NCBI GenBank assembly: GCA_937861115.1
Contig: CALMBD010000307.1
Coordinates: 1 to 59,652 of the forward strand
Direction: 5' to 3'
Origin: an uncultured Bacteroidota bacterium
Lineage (GTDB): Bacteria > Bacteroidota > Bacteroidia > Chitinophagales > Saprospiraceae
DNA: 59,652 nt
Below are positions 45,698-55,482 of this stretch, piece after piece (the first letter of the stretch is position 1; each line of letters opens with the position of its first letter). Position numbers and translations under genes: made by a program. The notes under the pieces were generated by a model. That model was not told the origin of the DNA and did not search any database. It saw only the letters and a program-made list of their open reading frames with translations.

Positions 45698-46699
45698 GTG
45701 CTGAACAACTTTGCATTTGCCGAGCCGCTCTGGCTTTTTTTGCTTCTTCTGTTGCCGTTTTTCATGTACTGGTACAGAAAGGAAGCCCGGAAGCGGCATG
45801 TCAGTCTGCAAGTGTCGAGGCTTGCAGCCATGAAAGGGGTGAAGACCTGGGTAGTGTACGCCCGCAACTGGATACAGGTGCTGCGCTGGATGGCTATGGC
45901 GCTGATTATCATTGCGTTGGCACGGCCGCAGCGCTTGTGGCACGAACAAAAAATTGAAGCCGACGCCATCGACATTATGCTGGTCATGGATATTTCAGCC
46001 AGTATGCTCACGCGGGATTTTCTACCCGACAGGCTTTCAGTGGCCAAGGAAATGGCCGTTTCTTTTGTAAGCCGCAGGCCATACGACCGACTTGGTCTGG
46101 TCGTTTTCTCCGGCGGTGCTTTTACGCAGTGCCCGCTGACCAACGACAGGCGGGTGTTGCAGGCTTTTATCAATAATATACAGACAGGGCGGCTGCCCGA
46201 CGGAACCGCCATCGGCATGGGGCTGGCTACAGCAGTCCAGCACCTGAAAGACAGTCCTTCCAAAAGCAAGGTAGTGCTGCTGATCACCGATGGGGAAAAC
46301 AACACCGGGACACTTGGCCCGCTGACCGCTGCCGCCATTGCCCGGGCATTGGGTGTCCGGGTATACACCATCGGCATCGGTACGGAAGGCCTGGTCGAAT
46401 CGCCCGTACGCCAGTTTGCCAACGGCACATATCAGTTTGCCTTTCGCCCCATGTCGTTCGATACAAAACTGCTGGAAGAAATTGCTCTACGCACCCAGGG
46501 GAAGTTTTACCGGGCGCGATCGGCTGAAGGCTTAAAAAACATATACACGGAAATAGAAAGTCTGGAAAAGACTAAGGTCGTCACTACTGCCTTGCGACGC
46601 ACGACCGACCTGTTTTTTTGGTTACTCAATGCGGCATTTTGTCTCCTCATCCTGGAGTTGTTGTTGCGTTGGGGGCCACTACGTGTAATAACGGTATAA
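45698..46699 (+). CDS. batA: BatA-like VWA-domain membrane protein
   Basis: 333 residues from the GTG at 45698, one base after the previous stop; a longer reading would overlap that gene by more than 120 bases. Two N-terminal membrane helices lie at about 10-26 and 60-76. The VWA domain has an intact MIDAS: Asp98, Ser100, Ser102 (MDISASM), then the TDGENN Asp. A C-terminal membrane helix lies at about 307-325. Bat proteins are linked to aerotolerance in Bacteroides fragilis. Gap to batB is 12 bases. Confidence 0.9.
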   Translation: MLNNFAFAEPLWLFLLLLLPFFMYWYRKEARKRHVSLQVSRLAAMKGVKTWVVYARNWIQVLRWMAMALIIIALARPQRLWHEQKIEADAIDIMLVMDISASMLTRDFLPDRLSVAKEMAVSFVSRRPYDRLGLVVFSGGAFTQCPLTNDRRVLQAFINNIQTGRLPDGTAIGMGLATAVQHLKDSPSKSKVVLLITDGENNTGTLGPLTAAAIARALGVRVYTIGIGTEGLVESPVRQFANGTYQFAFRPMSFDTKLLEEIALRTQGKFYRARSAEGLKNIYTEIESLEKTKVVTTALRRTTDLFFWLLNAAFCLLILELLLRWGPLRVITV

Positions 46700-46711
46700 A
46701 ACAGCCATGAA

Positions 46712-47719
46712 ATGCTGAACGGTATTGAATTTGACAGTCCGGACCTGCTCCACCTTTTATGGGCGCTTGCGCTTCAGGCCCTGCTGTTGCTGGCGTACTG
46801 GAACTGGCGGAAAAGGACCCTGCGTCGTCTGGGCTCGCCGGCGTTGGAAAAGCGCCTGCTTCAGGGCTTCTCCGGCAGGCGCTTTTGGCTAAAAAATGTG
46901 TTGTTTGCCAGTGGTCTGGCTTTAATTGCTTTGGCCATAGCCAACCCGATCAAAGCCGTACAGGTTAAAGGAGAGGTGCAAAACAGCGCAGACATCCTGA
47001 TCGCCCTGGACATTTCAAATAGCATGCTGGCAAAAGATGTTTCACCAAGCCGGCTGGACCAGGCAAAACAGTTCATTCAAAAACTGGTGGAATCGCTTGA
47101 CGGAGAACGTATCGGGCTGATCTTCTTTGCCGGAGATGCCTATCCGCAAATGCCGCTCTCCAACGATTATGAAGCCCTGCTCATGTTTGTACGCAATGCA
47201 CAGCCGGATAACATCACCGACCAGGGCACCAATATCGCATCGGCCATAGAACTTGCCGACAGGGTGTTTGAATCCGGCGGAGAAGCCGGGCGCGCGCTGG
47301 TCCTCATCAGCGACGGCGAGAACCACGAGGAAAACGCCATTCCGCTGGTGCGGGCACTCCGGAAAGAAGGCGTCCAGGTGTTCACCGTCGGCGTGGGTAC
47401 CGCCGGTGGCGCTGTAATCCCGGAAAACGGCAGAAATTACCGGCGTGATTTCACCGGAAAAACAGTCCGCACAAGTGCCAATGAGGCCCTGATGAACGCA
47501 CTGGCACAGGCCGGCGGGGGTACGGCGAGTAACCTCAGGGAAGCATCGCAAGCCTTGCTGACCATAAAAACTGCAGTAAGCCGCCTGCCCAGGGCTACTG
47601 TTGAGGCCCGTGCTTACACAGGTTATGTTTCATATTTTCAATGGCTGCTGGTCGCTGCCTTGTTGCTGCTCACAACGGAGCAACTGTTGTGGTGGAAAGG
47701 CCGGGAGCGCTCGAGTTAA
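46712..47719 (+). CDS. batB: BatB-like VWA-domain membrane protein
   Basis: 335 residues, paralogous to BatA. Membrane helices lie at about 14-30, 62-78 and 306-322. The MIDAS is Asp100, Ser102, Ser104 (LDISNSM), with SDGENHEENA later as the acidic metal ligand region. The operon order and 12-base gaps on both sides indicate a single transcript. Heterodimer-like action with BatA is known for the family and inferred here. Confidence 0.9.
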   Translation: MLNGIEFDSPDLLHLLWALALQALLLLAYWNWRKRTLRRLGSPALEKRLLQGFSGRRFWLKNVLFASGLALIALAIANPIKAVQVKGEVQNSADILIALDISNSMLAKDVSPSRLDQAKQFIQKLVESLDGERIGLIFFAGDAYPQMPLSNDYEALLMFVRNAQPDNITDQGTNIASAIELADRVFESGGEAGRALVLISDGENHEENAIPLVRALRKEGVQVFTVGVGTAGGAVIPENGRNYRRDFTGKTVRTSANEALMNALAQAGGGTASNLREASQALLTIKTAVSRLPRATVEARAYTGYVSYFQWLLVAALLLLTTEQLLWWKGRERSS

Positions 47720-47731
47720 ACCTGACAGGAC

Positions 47732-48400
47732 ATGGATCAAACCACTTCAAGATACTTCTCTTTGTTATTTTTCCTGTGTTGTGCATTGAAAGGATACACA
47801 CAGACAGAGCATCATATTTTGCGGGAAGGAGAGTCTTATTACGAGAAAGGAGCGTATGAGAAGGCTGAAAAGGCCTACCGCAAAGCCGAAAGCGGTGTCG
47901 GATTGTACAACGCGGGCAACGCCGCCTACCAGCAGGGCAATCTGGCGGCAGCGGCAACGCTGTTCAAGGAGGCTGCGGCTCAAAGTACTACCTATACTGC
48001 CAGGGCCGATGCGTTGTACAATCTGGGCAATGCCCTGCTCCGTCAGAACAAACTGCCTGAAGCCATTGAGGCTTACGAACGCAGCCTGCGCCTGTCCGCA
48101 AACCGCTCTGACGCCAAAAAAAACCTGCAGATTGCCAAACGGCTGATGCAACCGCCCCCACCCCAGCCACCTCCACCCAAAAATCCACCGCCGCCGCCAC
48201 CCAGCCCCATCCCAAGGCAACAATACCTGGACAAGGCACAAGACAAGCAGGAAAAGGAGGTCCCACCGGCCAGCCTTCCACCGGAAACAGCACGGCGTAT
48301 GCTCCAGCAGGCCATCTTGCCTGAAGAGCAGAAAAATGCACAGGCTTACCGCGAGCGCTCTCCCGCCACGCGACCTTCCAGGGTCAAAAAAGATTGGTAG
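47732..48400 (+). CDS. batC: BatC-like TPR protein
   Basis: 222 residues. A signal peptide ends near residue 24 (KGYTQT). TPR units follow (EGESYYEKGAYEKAEKAYRKAE, GNAAYQQGNLAAAATLFKEAA, YNLGNALLRQNKLPEAIEAYERSLRL). Then comes a Pro-rich segment of about 25 residues (about 140-165) and a short charged tail. It is the last gene of the operon here: the batD and batE genes seen in other Bacteroidota do not follow. The Pro-rich segment may be a flexible periplasmic linker. Confidence 0.85.
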   Translation: MDQTTSRYFSLLFFLCCALKGYTQTEHHILREGESYYEKGAYEKAEKAYRKAESGVGLYNAGNAAYQQGNLAAAATLFKEAAAQSTTYTARADALYNLGNALLRQNKLPEAIEAYERSLRLSANRSDAKKNLQIAKRLMQPPPPQPPPPKNPPPPPPSPIPRQQYLDKAQDKQEKEVPPASLPPETARRMLQQAILPEEQKNAQAYRERSPATRPSRVKKDW

Positions 48401-48438
48401 TTGTTTCGGGCAACTGTCATTTTGTCATCTGCACTGCT

Positions 48439-48446
48439 TAACTTTG
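48439..48446 (+). promoter_or_regulatory. Bacteroidota -7 box TAACTTTG before miaB
   Basis: An exact TAnnTTTG match 53 bases before the miaB start. A TTTG lies at 48421-48424 but the 14-base gap is shorter than usual. Confidence 0.45.
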
Positions 48447-48499
48447 CGCCCGCGTAACTTCAAACGCTGTTTGGAGAAACCAGCCAAGCTGCAACAAAT

Positions 48500-49933
48500 A
48501 TGTACGACAATAACCCAACACTGGAAGGCATCAAGGCCATAGACGAGTCGAAGCAGGGAAGTGTCCTGTTCAAAGAGCACTGGCAGGATGCCCACGTGCC
48601 CGGAGGAAAGAAATTCTATATTGAAAGTTACGGCTGCCAGATGAATTTCAGCGATTCCGAGATTGTGGCCAGTATCCTGAACGAAGTGGGCTATACCCCT
48701 ACCCGCGACGTAGAGGAAAGCGACCTGATCCTGATCAATACCTGTTCTATCAGGGAAAAGGCTGAAGATACCGTGCGCAAGCGGTTGCGATTTTTTGAAA
48801 GCATCAAACAACGGCGACCGGGTACGGTGGTCGGCGTCCTGGGATGCATGGCCGAGCGTCTGAAAAAGAAATTTCTTGAAGAGGAAAAACTCGTGGATTT
48901 AGTGGTTGGTCCGGACGCCTATCGCGATTTGCCCAACCTGATCGGCGGTGCGGAAGATGGCCAGCGCATGGTAAACGTGCTGCTCAGCCGCGAGGAGACT
49001 TACGCCGATATAAGCCCTGTCAGGCTGGAAAGCAACGGCATCACGGCGTTCATCAGCATCATGCGCGGTTGCGACAACATGTGTTCGTTCTGCGTGGTGC
49101 CTTTCACCCGTGGGCGCGAGCGCTCCCGCGACCCGTTCAGCATTGTTGCCGAAGCGAACAGCCTGTTTGAAAACGGCTACCGGGAAGTGACCCTGCTGGG
49201 GCAAAACGTGGACTCCTACAAATGGGAAAACCCGGAAACAGGCGAGAAGGTCAATTTCGCCGGGCTTTTGGAAATGACGGCTCAGGTGCATCCGGATTTG
49301 CGTGTCCGTTTCAGCACCAGTCACCCGAAAGACATGACCGACGATGTGCTGTACACCATGGCGCGCTACGACAACATCTGCAAGTATATTCACCTGCCGG
49401 TGCAATCGGGCAACAGCAGGGTACTCGAAATGATGAACCGCACGTACGACCGCCCCTGGTACGAGCAGCGCATAGAGGCCATCCGCAGAATACTGCCCGA
49501 TGCGGCAGTGTCGAGCGATATCATCACAGGTTTTTGCTCCGAAACCGAGGCAGAACATCAGGACACGCTTAGCATGGTGGAATGGGCAGGCTACTCGATG
49601 TCGTATATGTTTTATTATTCAGAGCGGCCGGGCACACTTGCCGCGCGCAAATACGCGGACGATATTCCCGAGGATGTCAAAAAGCGCCGCCTCAACGAGG
49701 TTATCCGGCTTCAAAATGCCGTATCGTTGCGACACAACCAGGCAGATATTGGGAAAACCTTCAGGGTGCTGATCGAAGGTGATTCCAGAAAGTCGGACAA
49801 AGACTTTTGCGGCCGGACAAGCCAGAACAAAATGACGGTGTTCCCCAAAAAGGAAGGCCTGAAACCCGGGGATTACGTCATGGTACGGGTGAAAGATGCG
49901 ACGAGCGCGACATTATTGGGAGATATCGTTTAA
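48500..49933 (+). CDS. miaB: tRNA-2-methylthio-N6-dimethylallyladenosine synthase
   Basis: 477 residues. It adds a methylthio group to i6A37 of tRNA with radical SAM chemistry. The N-terminal UPF0004 domain has its cluster cysteines in [19 protein letters not shown] and LGCMAER. The radical SAM motif is [27 protein letters not shown] domain closes the protein (about 410-477). In many Bacteroidota miaB precedes a sigma-54 activator gene, as here with one small gene between. It starts a new transcription unit after batC. Confidence 0.96.
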   Translation: MYDNNPTLEGIKAIDESKQGSVLFKEHWQDAHVPGGKKFYIESYGCQMNFSDSEIVASILNEVGYTPTRDVEESDLILINTCSIREKAEDTVRKRLRFFESIKQRRPGTVVGVLGCMAERLKKKFLEEEKLVDLVVGPDAYRDLPNLIGGAEDGQRMVNVLLSREETYADISPVRLESNGITAFISIMRGCDNMCSFCVVPFTRGRERSRDPFSIVAEANSLFENGYREVTLLGQNVDSYKWENPETGEKVNFAGLLEMTAQVHPDLRVRFSTSHPKDMTDDVLYTMARYDNICKYIHLPVQSGNSRVLEMMNRTYDRPWYEQRIEAIRRILPDAAVSSDIITGFCSETEAEHQDTLSMVEWAGYSMSYMFYYSERPGTLAARKYADDIPEDVKKRRLNEVIRLQNAVSLRHNQADIGKTFRVLIEGDSRKSDKDFCGRTSQNKMTVFPKKEGLKPGDYVMVRVKDATSATLLGDIV

Positions 49934-49961
49934 GGCGAATTATTTAAACCAGTTGTACACA

Positions 49962-50483
49962 ATGACATTGAATGTCAGATTCTGTTTTGCAGTTTTGTTT
50001 CTGACTTTGGTCTGTCGGATGCCTTGTTCTGCACAGACATATACCCGGGATAGTGCGGTTGTCAAGGAACTCTGCGCCCAAATGGAGCGATATAAAAACG
50101 CCTGGTTGCAAGACGATGTGGAAACCGCCATCGCCATGACGCATCCTGAAATGATAGAGAAAATGGGCGGCGAAAACTTGATGCGTCAATCATTTGTCAA
50201 TGGAAAGGAACTCAGGGCAGCGTATAAAATGCAAAATGCCGGGATGGATTTTACCCTTCCGGACTCCTTACTCGTCTCGGTACAAACTTATCAGACCGCG
50301 TTTCCGGTTGAATTATCTGTGAAATTCGAGGATGAATCCGTGACAAAGGAGAAAAGGCTTATGATTGCATTATGTGATATCCCGACCTCAAAATGGTATT
50401 TTCTGGGTATCCCGCCAAAGGATGCCGTCCGCATAAAACCTACACTCCAGTTTGTTGACTCCCAATTAATTATACCGGAATAA
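49962..50483 (+). CDS. Small secreted protein, unknown function
   Basis: 173 residues from the ATG at 49962, 28 bases after miaB; a longer reading would overlap miaB. A signal peptide ends near residue 25 (PCSAQ). The mature part starts with a helix (DSAVVKELCAQMERYKNAWLQDDVETAIAMTHPEMIEKMGG), which resembles NTF2/SnoaL-like or DUF3887-type small domains, and then has beta strands. The identity is uncertain. It ends 8 bases before the sigma-54 activator. Confidence 0.65.
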   Translation: MTLNVRFCFAVLFLTLVCRMPCSAQTYTRDSAVVKELCAQMERYKNAWLQDDVETAIAMTHPEMIEKMGGENLMRQSFVNGKELRAAYKMQNAGMDFTLPDSLLVSVQTYQTAFPVELSVKFEDESVTKEKRLMIALCDIPTSKWYFLGIPPKDAVRIKPTLQFVDSQLIIPE

Positions 50484-50491
50484 CAAAAAAC

Positions 50492-51769
50492 GTGGCTAAC
50501 AACCTCCAATCCATAAAACAGCGCTTCGGTATCGTCGGCACTTCACACCTGCTCGATGCTGCGCTCGAAACGGCCACCCGCGTTGCGCCGACAGACCTCA
50601 CTGTGCTCATCACGGGAGAGAGCGGTGTCGGCAAGGAAGTTTTTTCCAAGATCATCCACAGCCTCAGCAGCAGGAAACACAACGAATTTATCGCGGTAAA
50701 CTGCGGCGCCATTCCGGAGGGCACCATCAACTCGGAATTGTTCGGGCATGAAAAAGGCTCCTTTACCGGTGCAGTGAATGACCGGAAGGGGTATTTCGAG
50801 ACGGTGAATGGCGGCACTATTTTTCTGGACGAGATTGCCGAGATGCCGCTCGACACACAATCATACCTGCTCCGGATGCTCGAATCGGGCGAATTCATTC
50901 GCGTGGGTTCGTCCAAGGTTCAAAAGACCGATGTGCGCGTCATAGCCGCTACCAACGTTGCACTGGAAGAGCGCGTCCGCAAAGGCACATTCCGCGAAGA
51001 CCTCTACTACAGGCTCAGTACCGTGCCCATACGTGTGCCTGCGTTGAAAGACCGCCGGGAAGACATCAATGTGTTGTTCCGGAAATTTGCATACGATTTT
51101 GCCGAAAAATACCGCATGCAACCGATCCGCCTTGATGAAAGAGCCGAACAGGTATTGGAGAGCTACCGCTGGCCCGGAAACATCCGCGAGTTGAAAAACA
51201 TGGCCGAACAGCTGTCGGTATTGTCGGAGGAGCGGCTGATCACTTCAGAAGAATTGTTGCGGACCATGCCGCAACTGCTCAACCGCAACCTGCCGGTTGT
51301 TTCCGACCGCAACGGGTCGGGCAGTAAAGGCGGCGGCGATTTTCAGGAGCGTGAAATCCTGTACAAGGTGCTGTTCGATATGAAAAACGACTTGAACGAA
51401 CTCAAGTCGATGTTCTATGAACTGGTAAAAAGCAATAACCTCCGCATGCCCGACCTCGGCGCGGTGCGTCAGTTGCAATCCACCTTCCAGCCACTGTATC
51501 CTGAGGCTGATACGGAGGTTCAGGACGATGATCTGTACCAGGATCAAAAGCGGGAAGGCTCAAAGCCCATTATTATCGAACCGGGCAAGGTGTCCATAGG
51601 TTACGACAAAAGCGAAGCCGAGGACGCGCCGCTTGCCATGGACGAGATAGAAAAAGAGGCTATCAGAAGAGCCCTGAAAAAATACAACGGCCGACGCAAA
51701 GAAGCCGCTGAAGAGCTCCGTATCAGCGAGCGCACCCTTTACCGGAAAATAAAGCAGTACGACCTTTGA
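50492..51769 (+). CDS. Sigma-54-dependent transcriptional activator without sensory domain
   Basis: 425 residues from a GTG at 50492. The AAA+ domain starts almost at once: Walker A GESGVGKE (42-49), GSFTGA loop (89-94) that contacts sigma-54, Walker B GGTIFLDE (107-114) and RWPGNIRELKN. A linker of about 120 residues follows (about 270-380), then a Fis-type helix-turn-helix (IRRALKKYNGRRKEAAEELRISERTLYRKIKQY). No receiver or PAS domain precedes the AAA+ part, so control must come from elsewhere, or the protein is constitutively active. Confidence 0.93.
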   Translation: MANNLQSIKQRFGIVGTSHLLDAALETATRVAPTDLTVLITGESGVGKEVFSKIIHSLSSRKHNEFIAVNCGAIPEGTINSELFGHEKGSFTGAVNDRKGYFETVNGGTIFLDEIAEMPLDTQSYLLRMLESGEFIRVGSSKVQKTDVRVIAATNVALEERVRKGTFREDLYYRLSTVPIRVPALKDRREDINVLFRKFAYDFAEKYRMQPIRLDERAEQVLESYRWPGNIRELKNMAEQLSVLSEERLITSEELLRTMPQLLNRNLPVVSDRNGSGSKGGGDFQEREILYKVLFDMKNDLNELKSMFYELVKSNNLRMPDLGAVRQLQSTFQPLYPEADTEVQDDDLYQDQKREGSKPIIIEPGKVSIGYDKSEAEDAPLAMDEIEKEAIRRALKKYNGRRKEAAEELRISERTLYRKIKQYDL

Positions 51770-51900
51770 CAGGACCGGTATTAGCAAACGGTGTTAACAA
51801 TTACAAAAATCTCCGGGCGGCATACCGCATCTGCTGATATTTGTGCGTCAATACGATCGCACGCACCTGATCTGGAATGATTCACAAAAACAATCCATTA

Positions 51901-53349
51901 ATGAAACGTTTGCTCACGCTCTCCCTCCTCGTATTTATTTCGTTTTCAACACTTCTTGCCGACGGCGGGGGGTATAAGATCCGGGTAAAACTGGAGAACT
52001 ATGCGGAAAAAGAACTCACCCTGGGGTTCCATTACGGCGATAAACAATACGTAAAAGACACAACATCCATTGGCGCCGACGGCTGGTTCACCTTTGAGGC
52101 CGACACCCTCCTGCCTTGCGGCGTTTACCTGCTCGTCCTGAAACCCGACAATTCGTTCGTTCAGGTATTGATGCCGGAGAACGACCAGGAGTTCACGCTG
52201 ATTACCGATGCCAAGGATGCCGTAGAGAAAATGAAAGTCAAAGGCTCGGAAGAAAACGAGATATTTTACGAGTACCTGCGTTTCCTGAACAAATTACGTC
52301 CGGAAGCCGATACCCTCCGCGCGCGCCAGAGTCGACTGAAGGGCATGCCGGCCGATTCTGCCGCTATTGTGGCGAAATTGGCAGACCTGGATAAAGACGT
52401 TCGAAAGTACCAGAGTGATCTCATCAGCAAACACGGCAGTTCGCTCTGTGCCAAAGTGGTGCGGGCATCGCTGGAGCCGGAACCGCCGGAGTTTCCGGGC
52501 GAGACAAAAGAGGCCAACCGGAAAAAATACTTCTGGTATAAAGACCACTTCTTTGACAATATCGATGTTTCCGATCCCTGCATGCTGCGCAGCCCGGTAC
52601 TGCATCAGAAGATCGACTACTTTGTCACCAAGTTCACACCGCAACACCCTGACAGTGTGAATCTTGCGATTGACATCGTGATCGATAAAATGAAAAACAG
52701 CCCGGAAAACTATAAATACTATCTCATCCATTTCCTGAACTTCTACGCCAAAACCAATCTGGTGGGTTTCGACGCCTGCTATGTGCATATTGCCAAAAAG
52801 TATTACTGTTCCGGACTGGCAACGTGGACCAAAAAGGAAGATGTTGAAAAAATATGCGACAACGCCAATCGACTGGAGCCTATCCTGATCGGAAAAATTG
52901 CCCCCAATATCACTGTGATGGACCGCAACGACCAGCCGCACAGCCTTTGGGATATAGATGCCGACTATACTGTCCTGTTCTTCTGGGCGCCCGATTGCGG
53001 CCATTGCAAGAAAGCAGCGCCATTCATGGTTGAGTTTGCCAAAAAATTCAAAGACAGGGGCGTCAAGGTGTTTGCCGTTTGTACCGCCGTTACCGACAAA
53101 GGTCCGGACTGCTGGAAAGGCGTGGAGGAAAAAGGGTTCGACGACAACCTGTTCCTCAACTACTACGATCCCTACATCAGAAGCCGGTACAAAACGCTTT
53201 ACGACGTTCAGACCACACCGCAGGTCTTTATCCTGGACCGCAAGCACGAAATACTTTCCAAGCGAATCAGCGCCGAACAACTTTCCGAGGTTATGGAGAT
53301 GGTGATGAAATTCCAGGAAGACAAGAAAAAGCAACAGGGCGGCAAATAG
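51901..53349 (+). CDS. TlpA-like thioredoxin-domain protein with DUF4369/DUF5106-type N-terminal part
   Basis: 482 residues from the ATG at 51901, which begins the signal peptide MKRLLTLSLLVFISFSTLLA. The N-terminal beta-rich part (about 25-115) resembles DUF4369 and the helical middle (about 125-335) resembles DUF5106. The thioredoxin domain (about 340-480) has FFWAPDCGHCKKAAP with redox Cys366 and Cys369 and the cis-Pro region TTPQVFILD. It acts in periplasmic thiol redox. The ABC permease gene converges on it. Domain names for the N-terminal parts are from memory. Confidence 0.88.
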   Translation: MKRLLTLSLLVFISFSTLLADGGGYKIRVKLENYAEKELTLGFHYGDKQYVKDTTSIGADGWFTFEADTLLPCGVYLLVLKPDNSFVQVLMPENDQEFTLITDAKDAVEKMKVKGSEENEIFYEYLRFLNKLRPEADTLRARQSRLKGMPADSAAIVAKLADLDKDVRKYQSDLISKHGSSLCAKVVRASLEPEPPEFPGETKEANRKKYFWYKDHFFDNIDVSDPCMLRSPVLHQKIDYFVTKFTPQHPDSVNLAIDIVIDKMKNSPENYKYYLIHFLNFYAKTNLVGFDACYVHIAKKYYCSGLATWTKKEDVEKICDNANRLEPILIGKIAPNITVMDRNDQPHSLWDIDADYTVLFFWAPDCGHCKKAAPFMVEFAKKFKDRGVKVFAVCTAVTDKGPDCWKGVEEKGFDDNLFLNYYDPYIRSRYKTLYDVQTTPQVFILDRKHEILSKRISAEQLSEVMEMVMKFQEDKKKQQGGK

Positions 53350-53358
53350 CCCTGGTAA

Positions 53359-54417
53359 TCAGCCGATCCGCACGCGTGGATCGAGCCAGGCGTACAACAG
53401 GTCGGATACCAGATTGACCGCAATAAAAACGGCTGAGGTGAATAATACGCAGCCGAGGACAACCGGTATATCAAAATTGAGGAGCGCTGTGACGGTAGTG
53501 GCGCCCAGCCCCTTGAAGTTGAATACGTTTTCGACAAAAAATGCGCCGGTCAGCAAGGCTGCAAACCAACCCGACACCGCCGACACAATGGGGTTAAGCG
53601 CGTTGCGAAGAGCGTGTCTGACGATTACTGCACGAGAGGACAGGCCTTTCGCTGTTGCAGTGCGCACATAGTCTTGCGAAAGCACATCCAGCATGGCACT
53701 CCGGGTAAGTTGGGTAATCAGGGCAACCGGGCGCAGACCCAGGGCTAAAGATGGCAGGATCAGGTTGCTCCAGCGCATCTGCCATTCGCCAAAATCATCC
53801 AGCACAAACAGGCTGCCCTGTATATCCAGCCCCGTCCAGTCGCCCAGGGCATATCCGAATACCAGTGCCAGCAGCATGGCAGCCACATAAGAAGGCAGCG
53901 AGTAACCGAATACGGAAATCACCGAGATCAGTTGGTCCCATACCGAATGTGGCCGCAAGGAAGCCAGTATGCCCAAAGCGATACCGATTAATACGGCTAA
54001 TAACAGGGCGGTACCGGCAAGCAGTGCCGTGGGCGGGATAGCCTCGCCAAGCATTTCGACAACCGGTCGGCCCGTCTGAAACGATTCCCGCAGGTAGGGC
54101 AATTTGAGTACCAGGTCGCTGTGTTCACTCATATGGAACAGTGAGACAAACCGGTATTTACGACGGATTTCAGCAGTGGCCGGCAACAGGGATACAGGGG
54201 ATACATCGGCCAGATAATGACCCAGTTGGATATAAAGCGGCTGGTCGAGTCCCAATTCGGCCGTTTTGGCCTTTACGGTGGCGACGTCGCTGCGTTGCCC
54301 GAAGGTAAGCTGGGCAGGATCTACCGGGGCAAGAAAAATAATGCTCGAGATGGCTACTACGACGAGTGCCATTACCAGTAACCCGTAGGCCAATCGCCGC
54401 AGGATATAGGCCAGCAT
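53359..54417 (-). CDS. ABC transporter permease, DppB/OppB family
   Basis: 352 residues. The N-terminus MLAYILRRLAYGLLVMALVVVAISSIIFL is the family's first membrane helix; five more follow, at about 130-155, 165-190, 220-245, 275-295 and 315-340. The EAA-type loop is YVRTATAKGLSSRAVIVRHALRNALNPIV (about 249-277), the site that binds the ATPase. It transports peptides or nickel in this family; the substrate is unknown. No partner permease, ATPase or binding protein is in the window. It starts 2 bases after selD, so it is co-transcribed with it. Confidence 0.93.
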   Translation of the reverse strand: MLAYILRRLAYGLLVMALVVVAISSIIFLAPVDPAQLTFGQRSDVATVKAKTAELGLDQPLYIQLGHYLADVSPVSLLPATAEIRRKYRFVSLFHMSEHSDLVLKLPYLRESFQTGRPVVEMLGEAIPPTALLAGTALLLAVLIGIALGILASLRPHSVWDQLISVISVFGYSLPSYVAAMLLALVFGYALGDWTGLDIQGSLFVLDDFGEWQMRWSNLILPSLALGLRPVALITQLTRSAMLDVLSQDYVRTATAKGLSSRAVIVRHALRNALNPIVSAVSGWFAALLTGAFFVENVFNFKGLGATTVTALLNFDIPVVLGCVLFTSAVFIAVNLVSDLLYAWLDPRVRIG

Positions 54418-54419
54418 CT

Positions 54420-55472
54420 TTATACAACGGTTATCAGGACGTCCTGTTTTTCAATAAAAAAGCCGAACGGTTCGAGGTCAAAACCTTCCCCGGCAGCTTC
54501 CTTGCGAAACGACTCCTCCATCCCGGGCTCAACGGCCACCAGCAGACCGCCGCTTGTTTGGGGATCGGCGAGTATGTTGCGTTTGTAATCGTCGGCGCCC
54601 GCAATTTTATGCCCGTAACTGTCCCAGTTGCGCAGGGTACCGCCGGGCACACATTTCCGTTCCAGATAATAGTCCAGGATGGCGCGATCGATCGTTGGCA
54701 CCTTTTCAAAATGCACTACGGCGCTGGCGTCGCTTGCCTCGCACATTTCAGACAAATGCCCCAGCAGTCCAAACCCGGTAACATCTGTCATGGCCTTTAC
54801 ATAGTCCAACCGGCCAAACCGCATGCCCGCTTTATTAAGCGTCTTCATGCTATCAGGAGCAATTGCGGCGTGTTCCGGTTGCAACACGTCTTTTTTCTGG
54901 GCGGTCGTCAGGATGCCCACCCCCAGCGGTTTGGTCAGGAATAGCTGGCACCCTGGGGTTGCGCCGCCGTTTTTCTTCAGGTTGTTGATGGCCAATCTGC
55001 CCGTGACAGCCAGTCCGAAAATCGGCTCCGGACTATCGATACTGTGGCCGCCTGCCAGTGGAATGCCTGCATCACTGCAGGCCTTGCGGGCGCCTTCTAT
55101 CACCTGGTTGGCCACCTCGGGAGGCAAAACATTTACAGGCCATCCCAAAATCGCAATGGCGACCAGCGGCGTGCCGCCCATCGCATAAACATCGCTGATC
55201 GCGTTGACCGATGCAATGCGACCGAAGTCTTCAGCGTCGTCGACGATCGGCATGAAAAAATCCGTGGTGCTCACCACAGCCGTGCCATCACCCAGATCAA
55301 ACACGGCCGCATCGTCCCGCTCTTCGTTCCCAACCAGCAATTGAGGATATGACCGGTGCGCAAATCCCGACTTAAGGATATGATCCAGCACTTTAGGCGC
55401 AATTTTACACCCGCAGCCGGCGCCGTGAGAGTATTGGGTGAGTTTGAAGGTAGTCATTGCGTCATTCGTCAT
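54420..55472 (-). CDS. selD: Selenide, water dikinase
   Basis: 350 residues; Met6 (55457) is an alternative start. It makes selenophosphate from selenide and ATP for selenocysteine or 2-selenouridine. The N-terminal motif [11 protein letters not shown] has Cys20 at the catalytic position (Sec in some homologs) and Lys23. Further signatures are [45 protein letters not shown] and [10 protein letters not shown]. It lies 10 bases after the TonB receptor gene and 2 bases before the permease, all on the minus strand. selA, selB or mnmH are not in the window. Confidence 0.95.
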   Translation of the reverse strand: MTNDAMTTFKLTQYSHGAGCGCKIAPKVLDHILKSGFAHRSYPQLLVGNEERDDAAVFDLGDGTAVVSTTDFFMPIVDDAEDFGRIASVNAISDVYAMGGTPLVAIAILGWPVNVLPPEVANQVIEGARKACSDAGIPLAGGHSIDSPEPIFGLAVTGRLAINNLKKNGGATPGCQLFLTKPLGVGILTTAQKKDVLQPEHAAIAPDSMKTLNKAGMRFGRLDYVKAMTDVTGFGLLGHLSEMCEASDASAVVHFEKVPTIDRAILDYYLERKCVPGGTLRNWDSYGHKIAGADDYKRNILADPQTSGGLLVAVEPGMEESFRKEAAGEGFDLEPFGFFIEKQDVLITVV

Positions 55473-55482
55473 GGCGGATGGA

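Noticed and set aside
45910-45935. TTGGCACG string resembling a sigma-54 -24 element
   Set aside because: It is inside batA and there is no matching -12 TTGC at the right spacing.
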